Shown piece by piece: positions 13,401 through 28,400 of a DNA stretch of 64,000 nt; positions within the stretch are counted from its first letter, which is position 1; each line of letters begins with the position of its first letter. The notes beneath the pieces are model-generated. The model made no database searches, was not told where the DNA came from, and saw only the letters and a list, made by a program, of their open reading frames with translations. Source of the DNA: Tanypteryx hageni (taxonomy: Eukaryota > Arthropoda > Insecta > Odonata > Petaluridae). The DNA lies in NCBI GenBank assembly GCA_028673005.1, contig CM054116.1, positions 27,071,840-27,135,839 of the forward strand, given 5' to 3'. A program made the translations under genes and the position numbers.

Positions 13401-16400
13401 AGCTTTATTGCTGACTGGCATATATTAAGATGAATGCTTCCCAACCCAAGGAGGGAACACAGTGAATGTGAGGAGGAACCAAAAACACTTCATCTAACTT
13501 GACCAACCCAGTGGGGCTGAGTAAAATTTTCCTTCATGTTCAAATTTCCCTTCCCTGGCCCAGCTGAGTTCCAATGGAGTACTGCTCCATGTAATTCCAA
13601 ATCTCGCCACTTTCAGCACCTTGTAGTTCCATATTTTGCCCCTAGAAGCGCTGCGGAGGTGGATCCCTGTTCAAGGTCCATAGAATCTATGGACCTTGGC
13701 TCCGTTAATACTAAAGTACTGCAAAAAATTTTACATTTGTTATAATGTAAATGTTGGAAAAATTTGATACCATTGAGCAGCTTCCAATAAAAACAAATAT
13801 TCTGGCTTATTGAAGAGAGAAGGAATTTAGCCATTGACAACTCTACGATTTGGGAAAAGTAATTTTTGCAGTGTCTGTCACTTGAGCAAGTATGGAAAGA
13901 AGTTTTTTGACACTGAAAATTATTTGACAGATAGGAGTTGTTTAACACATTCAGTGCGGGTGACTTCATATGAAGTCATGCATACCCTTCGCCGCTGGTG
14001 GGTGACTTCATATGAAGTCATCGGTCTAGGGATGCTATTTACCTTTAGTTTGGGTGCTCTGGGTGACTTTTTTTCACTGAGATGCTCTTAGTTATTCCCT
14101 AATCATCGCAGAGGAAGCAGCTGTTTCATTGCCAGCCAATTTTTTGGATATCATATATAACTATGATAATAATAGCCCCTTAATGTCTATACTAGCAAAA
14201 ATTAGAAAAAAATGCCCCATCACTGGGAATGGCAGACAAATTTGCACCCACACATAATGTGTTAAGATCTGAATTGTTGAAAGACATTTTTTTTATGAAA
14301 TCATTAGTTATCATTCACATGCAATATTTATCCTGTTACTCATTTGTAATTTTTACATCACTGTCAATTGATTTTTTATCTAAGCCACATACAAAATGCT
14401 GTTTTTATATGACTAGACCAAATCCAATTCCAACAATAGTTGTTACAATCGCAACACTCATGATGAGTGATAAAAACTGCAAAATTCAAAGAAATACGAT
14501 CAATAAGCAAAATTATACAATAAAAATTAGAATCTCCATTCCTTTCCTCAGAGAATAGTACAAATCCCGCTCTGATATTACAATTCTAAGTTATTTTAAT
14601 GTGCAAGAGAAAATCACCCTTCACAATGGTTTTCAGATTTTCCATGTAAATCAAACGGGAAAGATAGTTCCTGGAATCGAACCCAGAACTTTCAATCGCT
14701 GTAACAAAAACTATCCTCGGGAGCTTGGCCCCAGTAGCAAGAGACTTCCACCAAGTGTCATGAAAATTAGTGTATTGGTTCAAAAGTTAATAGAGGAGGA
14801 CAGATGGGCAGCCAGATGCAACAAAGAAACTATAAACCTATTTCCATTCTGGAAAGTAGTCTAAAAATTAACTCTTAGCCAAACCATGAATTGTACCACT
14901 ATTAAAAATTGTGAAGCGAACTGTAAACCAAACCAGTCCAAAATTTGGAATGGTTTGCAGCTCTGGTTTAAATAAATAAAATTCTAGAAATGAAAGGTAG
15001 TGTTCATTTCATAGATGAATAATCTGTGAAACTCTCAAGGTAAATACTGTATCATTAATATGTTTGCATTCAATGCTTTTGTCAGTTTGTGTTGAAATAC
15101 TTAATTGTTGCTTTTGGGTGCATATAATGATTTTCACCTCAACCAACATAAGAGAATGTCAATTTAAAAGTAGGTTGGGAGCTGGTATTGATTATCCTTG
15201 TCCCTTTAAATCAAAATACAGCAATTTAAATTCAATACTATTCACAGCCACAGTTTTCCCAACACATTATATTGAATTGGTTTTTAAACATTTTTGAATT
15301 AACAAAAAATTATTTAAAAATAATGGTCAAGTCCACATATGAGATTCATTTGCCAAACGTTTTAGGTGATAACTCACTTGTGACCATTGCAGATAATTTT
15401 CTTATGCATTTCATGTCTGTTAAAATATTCATATTGATTTAGCTTAATCTAAAAATTTGAATGCATGGTTAAAATTGTCTTGAACCATTCACTCCTTTTT
15501 CTTTAGGAAGCAGAAGCTAGTTTTGATGTATCAGATTTAGATCATGAAGATCTTGACCCTACTCCAGATCTGACCCTTCCTAAATATAATAGTCACGGAA
15601 CACATTGTGCTGCTCTCATATCTGCTGCTGCCAACAATAACTATTGTGGAGTAGGTATAGCATACAAAGCAAAAGTTGGAGGTATGAGTACCTTTTTCTC
15701 TTTAAATGAAATAAAAATTAGTCATAGTTCTCATTTCTCACTATTTTACATTTAAAATGTATTTATTGGAAAGCATCTTATTTAAGAGAATTTTTAGGAT
15801 AATGAGGCTCACTTCAACTACAGTTTTAATAATCAATTTTATTCATCTATTACAAAGCATTTTAGATCATTAATGAGGTAAATAATGAATTCTACAAATC
15901 ATTCCTCATGATAAAGCATGTTATGCATAGGTATCCCATTTGTCCTGATTTACTTGGGACAGTCCCAGTTTTTTAGGTTTTACAGAGCTCTGTCCTGGTG
16001 ATTGCTCAAAAGTGGAGTGTTCCTTGTGCTATGCAGTGTTTAGCATTAGTCATGGGGGGAAGGCAGATATACTTGACCACATCAGCACAAAAAACATAAG
16101 GTGGCTGTGTCTGCAAAAAGTTCTAGTCAATCACTGACATTTTTTAGACAAAAAAACCTGGACGACCAAGAAAGAGCTAGCTGCACAAAAGGCTACGTTT
16201 GTTTATCACACTGTTAAATACAATCATAGTTTCCAGTCTATGGATTATACTTCATCTATTTTAAATAAATTTCTAAACAAAAAGTTCATCTGTACACAAA
16301 CGAAGTGCAAGGCTATTGCTGTCAATGTCTTATGACTGTATGCAAAAAAATGAAGTATTGGAAGACCTGAAAAATACAAAATATTGTTGTTTATTTATAG

Positions 16401-19400
16401 ATGCTTCTAATCATATTGATCTAAAGGTTGTACCTATTATTGTGAGGTATTTCATCCCTGATAAAGGTATTGTAACAGAAATATTAGAATTTTCAAGTCT
16501 CCCTGGAGAACCCTCTGATCTTCTTGTTGATCACTTTTTAGAAGCTGCTCAAAAACACGATATTGCTGATAAAATAATAGGAATATAAGCAGATAATACC
16601 AACATAAACATTAGTGGATTAAAAAGGAAAGGTAAAAACAATGTTTTTACTAGACTTCAAGAAAAGTTAAACAGAAAAAGGTCAAAAAAGAAATTGATCT
16701 TCTCATCACGAAGTTTACAATGCAACAAAATGAAATGTTTTTGCATAGTGGTGTGAAAATGGAACTGAAAAATCTCCCTGAAGAAGGTTTGATGAATGAA
16801 GAATCATTCAAAAACTGTCTCTAATTTTTATGCTACCACAGTTCAGTACATTCAAGAATGATCCCTCCATCCATTTAGAGTATTTGCAAAAATGGAATGG
16901 GTTTCCTTGAGTGTCTTTTTGTTGGGAAAATATCACAGAATGTGCTGAAGAAATGAATACCATCTTGCCAAACTTCAGTATAAATGAAGAAAGTCTCTTT
17001 GATGACTACAGTTATGTCAAAATGTATGCAACTGAAAGTAAAATAACTGAGTGGAATAATGCTAGTTGTAAGATTGGAAAGAGATGGAAAGAAATCTTTT
17101 CACATTCTAAGAAGGTACAAATCACCTACAATGAAATAGAGTTACTTGTAAGTTTTTGTCTTATTATGCCAGGATGAAATGCTTCAGTAGAACATATTTT
17201 CTCTCTAATGAATTCTTTTGGACTGATGAGAGAAACATCCTTCAATTGGACACAGTTAAATCAATCCTGATTGTTAAAACTTATTACAAGTGTGTATCAT
17301 GTTCCGAGTTCTTTGATAACATATCCATAGACCAAAAGCTTTTAGAGAAAATCCAGTCTTCTAGTAAATTTAAATATGATGCCAGAGTCAGCAGTGGTGA
17401 AAGAGAGAAAACATCTGTAGGAGTAGGACAGCCATCTTCCAGCCACTAACAAGAAGGAATAGGAGAGGGAGAGGAAGATGTGTAGATTAGTGATTATATA
17501 ATCTGGAATGAGACTGCGAAGGATGAAGAACGGATATGTAAAGACAAAATCAATAAGTGAACTGAGTGTCTGAGTTTGAGTAGTTTTCTTCTTACTATTA
17601 TGTTTTTGTATCTGTATGTAGTAATTTTATCTGAGTTATCTCATTCTCGTAATATTAATACATTGCTCTGCTTTTTTTGTTGAGTGATGGGTTAAAAATT
17701 TTTTCTTCTATCCCATCCCCCCCCCCCCACCTAAATTTTATTAAGTGTCCTGGTTTTTTGTTTTTAAAAAATGAGATCCTTAGTTATGCATAAACTTTTG
17801 CACTTATAGAAATGAAGCCTGATGCTTAAGCAAGCATTGGAATGCCAAACAAAGTGTATTTTATGAATTAGTATTGATATATAAAATACTATTGTGTTCA
17901 TTACTTAGCCGTATAATTTTTATTTTTACCACAATTTTAGTAATTATTATGTATGTCATAGAAGACTGTATTCATGGATGTCTGCAGGAATTAATTAATT
18001 AATTTCCAAGGGAGGAAGAAAAGGGGGATAAAGTCAGATTAAAAGGGACAAGACTGCAAATTGATGACATAAGGTCAAAAAGGAGAAGAAGAAAATGGAC
18101 AAGGGGAACAACTATCCCTCTTGGTCTCCTGTGTGAACATATATGACCATCCTCTATGTATAACTTATTTTTCATTAATTGTATTGAAAATACTCTAAAG
18201 TCTCATGTATAACACATGTGTTATACAATGTTTTTTCATGTACTTCTACAGAGATTCTTATTGTGCTTTATCTATAATGAATACATTTTTAAGAGAAAAT
18301 GTTTACTCAAAAATATTTTATTAGCAAAAGAAAATTGTTCATCTAATTCCTTAGATTCAGTTTCACAATAAAAAATCAATTTCAGTGAGAACGTTAACAA
18401 ATGAGCCTGGTAACTCTCTATCAAGTGGCATGTCTTTGCTTTTATCGGAAGAAGAACCATTGTGGCCATTGTCAGTGCTTTATCAAGAGATGATAATATA
18501 TTTTTAAATAGATTTATGGTCATATTTAAAAGTTGGCATGCGTAATAACTTTTAAAGAAATAATTTAATGGAATCATTTCTTAGTCAATGCTGCATGTTA
18601 TGCATGAGTGTGCATTATACATGGGAATTTGTGGACTCATGGAACATAGACTCAAAGTGTTGCGCGCTATGCATGAGTGGGTGTTATACATGAAACTTGA
18701 GTGTAACTTCAATTTATTAACAGATCAGTTAGAAATGTTATCTTTTTTATTCATTAATTTTGGAATCATAGCTTATGTGTTTGTTCTAAAATTTCCAGGA
18801 GTCAGGCTTCTTAATGGAAAGAAATCAAAAGTGAATGATTTACAGGAAGCATTAGCCCTTGCTGTAGCTGGAGAAAACAAAGCTGATATTGTAACATCTT
18901 CATGGGGACCTTCTGATAATGGAAAAACTGTGGGTGAACCTGGCTTTCTGGCCCAGATGGCATTGGTTGCAGGAATTGAAAAGGTATACCAATACAAAAA
19001 AATTGTAATCTAATTTTATTACAATTGTTTTCAATCATTTTCCTAATAACTATGGTGGAAATATTTACATACTTGTAATTTTCAATTGTATTTCATATTA
19101 ATGTTGTATTACTCATTATGTAATTATGAACTTACAGTATAAATATAATCAGAAAAATATTTTTAGAAACTGATTCTGATGTATTTAAGTTCTTGTTTTT
19201 AAGGGATAGTCCTTTACAATTGATATGGTACAATGTATTTCTTTATTTCAGGGAAGGAAAGGCAAAGGTGCAGTTTTTGTGTGGGCAGTGGGCAATGGTG
19301 GTTTAAAGGACAACTGTAATTTGGATGGTTATGCCACAAGCATTTACACAATTTCAATAAGTTCATTAACCAAATCAGGTAGGCAATTACTAATTTTTAG

Positions 19401-22400
19401 TTTTTATTAAATCTTGTCTTAATAAAGAATTAAATTTAGAGAAACTATCATAGAGATTGGAAAAAAGATCACAAGGAGTCAATAAAAGAGATGCATTCGG
19501 TTTAAAAAAAATGGATTATTAAAAATTGTATGCAACACAAAAAAATGTAATTTTATGGTCAGAATTACTGTTTTTGCTAGTTTTGTTTAAACATAAATAA
19601 ACTAACCAATACCTATGTGTAAAAATGGAATTACATTAATTTACAAATACATTAAAAAACAAAAATAAACAACATTAAATGAAGAATTGCATTAACACTT
19701 TTGTTGTAATAATGAAATTTTTACTATACTAAAAATCTATTATCTATTAATAAAAAAAAACATTTAATTATGAAAAACATATGTAATACATGTAAATAAT
19801 AACTACATAACATTTAATTTTAAATTAAAATTTTTGCACTGGTGTGATATAAATGAAAACAAGGCACAACACATAACGGTACAACACAAGTTGAGCAGTA
19901 GTACGGATTTTCTTTTCTCACTCTCTTCCTCCTACTGTCACTCTGCCGACCGCACAATTCACACTGCTGGATTGGGTTCTGCTTCTTCTCAGTCGGCAGT
20001 ATAATTTTGGAGAAGTGGCTACCTGAGAAGCAAGTGGGATGGGGCTGTGCCGATTGTTACCCTACCCTAGAGGATATTATTTTGGGGTGGTACTTCTCTA
20101 TTATTTCTTCAATCAGAATCATTCTGAAATCTAAATGAACTTTGTTCCCTTCTGTTTTTTTTATAGAGCACATAAGAATTCCAAATTGGCAATTCAAGGA
20201 GATAGAAAAATATCTTCTTGTAATATTTTTTCTTTGTTTCATTGGGAGAGAATAATCAGTTAGGTGCTGGTTCAATCGATCCACTCCTCCCATCGTGTCA
20301 TTGCAGTCAATGACGGCCTTGGGCTTAGTCTTCTCTTTCCATCTTGATTGAACTTGATAATCATTTCACCATTATGAACTGTAGAGAGAAGACTTGAATG
20401 AAAAACAGGGCCAATTATTGCACAGGAACTGGTGAAACCAACATTTCCTTGGAGATAGAAAATTGTATCATTAAATACCGATATGCACTCTGAAAGATTT
20501 GTATTTTGGGAATTTTATTAGGCGTTTTTCAGTGGTGAGCTATCGTAACTATCTGGTATCAGGGACTATCTTGTAGTACATGTTGTTTTCTTTCAAATAA
20601 ATTTTTTAAATCTAGACCTCACAGATCATATAAGAGTATGGGAGAGAAATATATGGATTTTTAATTGTTGTTTGCTGAGAGAACTGTCTTTGCGATCGAT
20701 GTACACAAAATATGCGATATCATTAATAAAGTCAGGCTCAACCTTGTGGTCTTTGCTCATTATGAGATGTAATGAAACAACTTTGACACTTGCACACAAT
20801 TTAATAGATGTAAACAAAATATGTGATGTTTTGCACGGGATTTTCTAGAATTTCTATTTCCGAAACTATAACTCGTAAATATGTGGTGTCACAGACTTTC
20901 TTGTAGTAAATGTTGTTTTCTATTCGAATAAATTTTTTAATCTATACCTTACAGATCACATAAGATCTAGGGAGAGAAAAGTTTGGTATTTCAATGTTGC
21001 TTGACGGATGACATTTAACGAGATACAAGTGTAAGTTTATTATAGTAATTATGTAAAGTGGAAGTTCTAATTGATGGATTCAGCTAAAAATCACAATTGT
21101 GTGATAAATTTTAATAATGATTACTCATACTTAATTTAATTAAAATCCATCTGGCGGTTTAGGAGATGAAAGTTACGACTGACGGATGGACCAGACGTGC
21201 CCATAAGGTGTTCCGCTATTACCGCCTCGCTGGTAAAGAATGTCTAATAAAAAAGAAATTTAACAGTGGGCTCTTGCTAGCCCAAGTGAGCCCACTACAG
21301 CTCACCACTGGCATTTTTTACCAGCCAAGCGGTAGTCTCCTCTGTCCATCTGTCTGCATGATTAATCTCCTAAACTACTTGGTGGATTTTAATTGAATTA
21401 AATTTTATTAAAATTTATCGCCAAATTACAATATTGAACTGCATCTGCCAATTAAAACTTCCACTTTATATAAGTACTTAAATAAACTTATATTTGTATC
21501 TCATTAAATGGCATTCATCAAGCAATAATTAAATACCATATTTTGTCTCCCTAGCCCTTATATGATCTGTATGCTATCAATTAAAAAATTTATTTGTATC
21601 GCGGACAACATTTACCTCTAAAAAGTCCGTGAGACCATATATGTAATTACAACTTATAGTTTCAGAGATAAAAATTCAAGAACTGCACAATCTTTTGATG
21701 CCATTTTATATGTAATTCCCATAAAGAATGACTTTGAAACTTTGTGTATTCTATTTATGGAGTATACTTTTCCTTCTTGTTAACACGTTCACCCCGGCGT
21801 GACTCACTCGTGAGTCACACTGAGTTTTTCTACGGGGCGGTGCGACTCACCAGTGATTCACGGCGCCTGCTTATTTTTTATGTCCATTCATGTGAACCCG
21901 GCAGGGGGTTGAATGTTTCAGTTATCAGTCCCGCCACATGAAGGGTATCAAATTTTTTCTAATTTCTTATTTCGTAAGTGGGCAAGTAGTAGTCATTTTT
22001 TTCTAATTTTTTACTTCGTAAATGGGGAAAGTAAAAGTAAATATTTTCAAATTCGGTTACTTTCTATAAGTGGGCATTTTTGAAGAACTCGTGGTGGATT
22101 TACTAAATTTACTAAATGAAAATATTTTCATTGAAATATACCATTTTATTTATTTATTATGTATAAATTTGCATAAATAACAAGTATAATATTTTTGTTG
22201 AAATTTTTAAAATTATTATTGTAAATTATAATAGAAAGAAAAATATCCCTAGGAATGAATCTTTTCAAAACAATTTAGGCATAATGGTGGCTATCCTTCA
22301 CAACTAGGACAATATGTCCTTATTTTTTTGCATTTTTTATTGCATATTTACAACCTTTTTCCTGAGACATACATTTGTAACACTCTCTACACCTTTTCCT

Positions 22401-25400
22401 TGTATTTTTTGCAGGCCCTTCATAGTTTTTGAGAAAGTGGAGCTTCTTTCTTGATGGCGTAACATCTCTCATTTTAGGTGTTTTATTTAAAAGCTCTTCA
22501 ATAATTGCTTCGCGAAACTGCAATATGCTCATTTTACTTTTATTGCTCCATTTACGGTGAATTACCCAGGCATTTACGAGCATTGTCCCACAAATTAACT
22601 CATTACGATTTTCCTATGCCACTTTATGGTTTTTTGCAGGGAGGAATAATAGGATGACATTTGGTCCGAATAGTCAACTCCTTTCTTCGCGATATTGTAG
22701 CTGTCAATAGCATCAGGTTTCAGTTGTTTGTTTTGGGTGTCTCCTTTATCAACCAAAACACACTTGTGTTTTTTGCATGTAGTTAGCATTTGTACTGGTC
22801 TTTTATCAGTCCATTTTATGAATTTTATGCCATCCTTATTTTCAAGGCTTATAATTTCACCCCTTTTTTGTTTTTTTTGCTTCCGTTGGCAAATTTTTCC
22901 TGTTGCTGTGGACAGTACCACACAAAAACGTGTCTTTTTCCAGTAGTTCTTGCACTAAACACACACTGGTATAAAAATTGTCTGTATATACAATACGACC
23001 TTCATATAGATGACCAGTCATTAGTCTCATAACAATGGTGCAGGCATGTCCTTTGTTTGTTGAATTTCCAGTTTTTCCAGAATACACCTCCATATTGTAT
23101 GTATAACCTTCTGGAAGACAGAGTTTATATAATTTTATGCCATACTTATGACGTTTGCCTGGTATGTATTGACGAAATAAAAGACGTCCACGCCATGGCA
23201 CCATGCTCTCATCTATAACTACCTACTTCTTTTCCAGGTTTTACAATATTCTGAAAACTTATTTTTATTTTTTCAAATATAGCTTTTATTTTGTCCAGGT
23301 GGTCTTCTGCCACAGCTTGGGTGTTGTCAGAAAAGGGCCAATTCCTAAGTATGCTCAGAAATCGGTCACGGCTCATACTTTTTTATAAATATATTTGTGT
23401 ACATGGGATTATTTGACCAGTAGAGACGAATTTCTGGCACATGCACAACACCCATAATTAGCAATATGCCAATAAATTTGTTCATTTCGTCATGGGTAAC
23501 TGGTACCCAGGCCTGTTGATGTTTCATGGAGGTTTGTGCTGTGATTCCTTTTACAGTAGACTCACACTGCTCAGCGTACTTATTGGTTTCCATAATCATT
23601 AGATTTATTATGTCATCAGTGAGGAATAATTTGTGCAATTGGAATGGGTTGCTGAAATCTATACCTACAGGTAAAAACTTCATGTCTTCAGCATATTCAT
23701 CTATTGGTAAACACTTTTGTCCTACTGGACCTCATTCTGAGCTGCACTTTTGACTATTACTATTATCCAAATTTTCCTCATCACTCGAAGTAACACACGT
23801 GTCTGTAGAAGAACCAATCTGGCTAGTAGGATATACATAATCAGAATCAGCTTCTGAGTCATATTCCTTCTGATTCGGAAGAACAACAAACTGATCTCTT
23901 TCGTTTGTTTGTGTTAGACGATGCACCTGATATGCTAGGTTGATCCATTGAATCTTTTGACACCATGGAAAGAAGATAAACTGTTTTAGTATAATTGGAA
24001 GATTTCTCCACATTTATAATATTATTGTACAGTTATAGTAAAAAACTGTGGATAATTTTGGTTATAACGCATACACTTCATGACCCCACATTTCAGAGAC
24101 CCTAAGTTCACTCACTTTTTAGGATGGGTTTCATAGAAGTGGTTAGGACAGTCAAGTACGATGAAGCCGCCGCTGCCTTCCCGCAGGACTGTGGTTCCGC
24201 CTTCCTCCGATGATAGCAGCAGTCGTTCAGGTTTCAAGGTCGTACCTGTGACGCTTCAGGCTATGCACACCTTATAGCGGAAAATATCGAAAACCATAAA
24301 ATACTGACTAATTCTAATGACTATTGCAAAAAATAATCACAAAATATTATATAATAAACTAGTTACCGTAATAAACCAGATGAATACAAATGCTTTCACA
24401 GAATATTATATCAGAAAATAGTTCACAAAACCTGACGATAAAGAGGACAGAATAAGATGATAGACAGCTGGTCGTTGACTGAGATGCAAATTTTCAGTTC
24501 GCATGAATAATGGGAAATTCAGGCAGCCAACCCAGAAAAAATATGCCCGCCTGATCAAACATAATCTAAAATAAGCCCCCGGGGTGAACGTGTTAAATTA
24601 TGAATTAAAATTTGGGAATATTTTCTAAACAAATTCAAAATTATTCCCAAAATTACAGTTTATGCCTATCTGCATAGGATCTTTAGATCACATTGTTCCA
24701 TCAATTTTTTTAATTAAAATTTATTTATTGTATTTGATACCATTGATAGGGATCCTCAAGAATGTTTATGCAGACATTTTTCATAAAATGTAGCATATTG
24801 ACAAAAAAGCTTATGCATAAAGGGAGCCTGTTAGGGTTGTTATCAGCAGAGAACAATACATCTAACAAAGAGCATTAATTTGCCATTAATATTTTTATCT
24901 GCCATGGATTTAAGTCAATTTATCCTGTTAATGCTAATGAATTTAAAATTAACTTTTTTATCACTGTGGTGCAAGTTGGAAAACTTTCTCTCATAGCCAT
25001 TAAAACATTGGAAAACCAGATATAATTTTCAACCAAAATATTCATTGTTTTTAAATCTTTTTATGGCTATAGGAGAGAGTTTTTTCAATTTGGTTTCAGT
25101 CATAAGGTGATCTCATTAATTCTTTCTTAAACAGCACTGACATTGTTAATGAAGAATAAATCCAGTAAGATTTTCATTAAATTGGAAAAATTACTGTATT
25201 TTCCGGTAGATAATGTACATCTCATATATGCAAAAATGTTCGAAATCTATAAAAAACGGCTGTGCACGTTATACATAGGAAAACAAGTGAATATGTAATT
25301 AGAAAGTGACTTAAAAAAATATTTACGCCTATTATTATGATTTTTCAATTCTTATGTCCTTTAGCTGACAAAGTCACAATATTTTCTTTCCTTCTGTTTA

Positions 25401-28400
25401 AAGACCTGAATGTACATAATTCCTCTAAGTCTCATTTCTAAATATAAAAAAAATTTCAAGTTCAAAAATTTTTACAGACATATTTAACGGATAATCAACA
25501 AGATGGAAACATATATTCCATAAATGGAATACATAGAGATTTCAAAGGCATTCTTTATAGGAAATACGTTTGAAAAAGTATCGAAAGATTGGGGGAATCC
25601 CGAATTTTTATCTTCGAAACTATAACTTGTAATTATGTCATCTCAGGCACTTTTTTTGTGGTAAATTAAGTTCTCTATCCGAATATTTTTTTAAAATCTA
25701 TACCTGACAGATAATATAAAAGCATGATAGAAAAAAATATGGATTTTTAATTCTTTTTTGCCAAGAGAACTGTCTTAGTGATAGATGTAAACAAAATACC
25801 CATCCGATGTTTTGCTCAGGATATTCTCGAATTTTTATCTCCAAACTATAACTCGTAATTATGTAATCTTGTAGACTTTTTTGTAGTAAATGTTGTCCAC
25901 TGTCTGAATTAAATTTTTAATCAATACCTTACAGATTATATAAGAGCTAGAGAGAGAAAAATATGGTATTTAATTGTTGCTTGACGGATGCCAATTAACG
26001 AGATACGAGCATAAGTTTATTTAAGTGTTTATATAAAGTAGAAGTTGTCATTGATGGATGTATCTCAAAATCACAATTGGGCAATAAATTTTAATAAGAA
26101 TCACTCCTATATAATTTAATTAAAATCCGTCCAGTGGTTTAGGAGATGAAAGTTATGACAGACGGATGAGACGTGTCCGTAAGTCATTCTGCTACTACCG
26201 CCTCGCTGTAAAGAATGCGTAAAAAATCAGTGTTTGGCAAAAGAATGTTTAATCCTTTAGGCAGCCTTTCATTTAAGTCCTGAGAAATGAAACACTACTG
26301 TACTTGAACCCAGTTCATTTCTTCACATGGTAATTAACTAAAAGCCTCTTCAGGCGTTGATCTCTAAAGCTGGAATAATGGTTAAAATAAATTATGCCAT
26401 TCTCTAGTTAATCAACATTCTTTGGGAGTTGATACATTTACATAATGGTCTTTATCAATCAACAAAATTTTTGGCTGCATGTTATATACACATTTTAATG
26501 AGCGTTAAAATATTAAGATGCATGTTATCAACTAGGTGCGAGTTATCAATGGGAAAATATGGTATAGGCAATCAAAATGTGTGCTTTAGGCTTAACTGTA
26601 TTTGCTATATTTTGTAAGTTTACAGAATACTATTTTTATAATTCATTACTCAATATCAATAGATTTGATCTTTGATGATGCATTACCGTAATGGTTCATG
26701 ACATCTTTAAATTTTTAGGTTATACTTGCATTTATGATGAACCATGCTCTGCTGCTTTGGCTAGTGCTTATGTTGGAGGAAGGCATGATCCAAATGATAC
26801 TGCATTGCATAGAGACAATACGGTGAATACTATTTTCTAAATAATTTTGAGCAAAGTTCGTAAAAATATTGTTTTTTTTTTACTTTTATGCAGTTGCATG
26901 TTTTTACAAATTCAAAGAAGAAAATGATTCTAGTTATAATGATTGTAAATGAAATTAAATATTGTTAGTGTGGACAAAAATTTCAATATTTTAATAATAC
27001 TTAAGGTAATACTCCTGAAAAAGTAAAATTATTTGATAACCATAGTTCCTACTTAAAAGTCACTGTCATGATGGTTTTTTCAGTTGAAACTTTGGAAATA
27101 ATTCAACTTTATCATCTGTGATATATTGAACAGTTTGGCATGAAATGTTTATCAAATTTTGCTTATATTTCTCTATATTATTAATCATGGATATATATTT
27201 AAAGATAAATAAAATAATTTAAAATAATTAAAAAAATAAGTTTTATATATTGCACTAAAAAGTAAAAAATAAATTTTGATTTACTAGGCTTGATTTAAAA
27301 CTTTTGTAAAAGCTCTATGGTTTTTAAAAAATGTAAGCAACATAACCTTTACAAAAGTATTAAATCAATTCTAGTCAATAAAAATTTATTTTTTACTTTT
27401 TAGTGCAATATATAAAATTTACTTTAAAAATTATTTTTAACTATTTTATTTTTTACTTTTTGTCTCAAGAAATAAAACCATATGTTTTTAAAACAATTAA
27501 TGGCCTAATAAGTAATGCCCGGTGGAAATTCATATTTTCACTGGAAAGTCCCTGTTGACAGAAAGTAATTATGTATATCTTTAGCACCAAAGTTCCATTC
27601 ACATGGGTCTACCTGAGCCTACCAACTTGGATTGTTCGACCCAGGTAGAAAGTGCAAACTGTTTTGATGATTCAACCTGATTTGAATCAAGTTCTAAATG
27701 AAATGGAGTTGTGTGTTACTTGGTGTGTAACTAATTTATAATGATGTATAATTTGAGATAAGAACATAACTAAAAGCAAAAGAGAGGCTTGCTCAAGAAT
27801 AAAATAAGGAAAAGGGGAATTATGTGGCTGGACCAGCTGGGAGCTGCTGGTTATCAGCTGACCTATCAGCCTTTTACAAGCCGACATATAATCATATGCG
27901 GATAAGGTTAATATAAAAGTTATTAAAAATAAATTTAAAGATTGTTAAAAGTTGAGGCAGCTACTTAGAAATGCAAATGTACCTTATGCTTAAGAATAAT
28001 TTCACATAAATGAATAATAGGATAATAATTAGCTAAGCTAACATTGAGTTTTACATAAAGAGTTAGAAAATGCCCTATTTTTCAAAGTTATGCAAGTGGT
28101 CTTCAACATAATGTTGGTTTGAGGTTCCTTCATATTTTGTTTATATCTCTATCAAATCCGTAAATCTTACTTTGCGACAGGTTACTGTTTATCTATGCTT
28201 TTCAAGCCATTTACTTAATTTTTTGAGCAATTATAAGTAATAATTTACTTTCAGGTGGTGCCTCAACTGAATGGAGGGTGCATAAATTCCTTTCAGGGTA
28301 CATCTGCAGCTGCTCCTTTAGTTGCTGGGGTAGTTGCTTTAATGTTGCAAGCCAAGTAAGTTTTCTCTTTTTAAAAATGGATAATTTTATTCCTACTTTT

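Larger units (their letters stand above)
2179..15506 (+). other. Intron 4, packed with transposons
   Basis: A 13,328-bp intron with no host exon that I can recognise. It contains a DDE fragment, nested LINE/MITE material, a complete hAT, hAT and Tigger remnants, a fold-back repeat, a piggyBac MITE and an interspersed repeat, all described separately. The gaps at 8790-9600, 11400-11990, 12090-13110 and 14830-15500 show no recognisable feature except low-complexity stretches. Confidence 0.8.

Noticed and set aside
18588..18798. Open frame leading into convertase exon 6
   Set aside because: The TTTCCAG acceptor and homology start at 18799, and the upstream part reads repeat sequence.
19252..19378. 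Assignment of the convertase as PC2
   Set aside because: PC2 has Asp in the oxyanion-hole position, whereas this protein has Asn (GNGG). The NSHGT resemblance alone is not enough.
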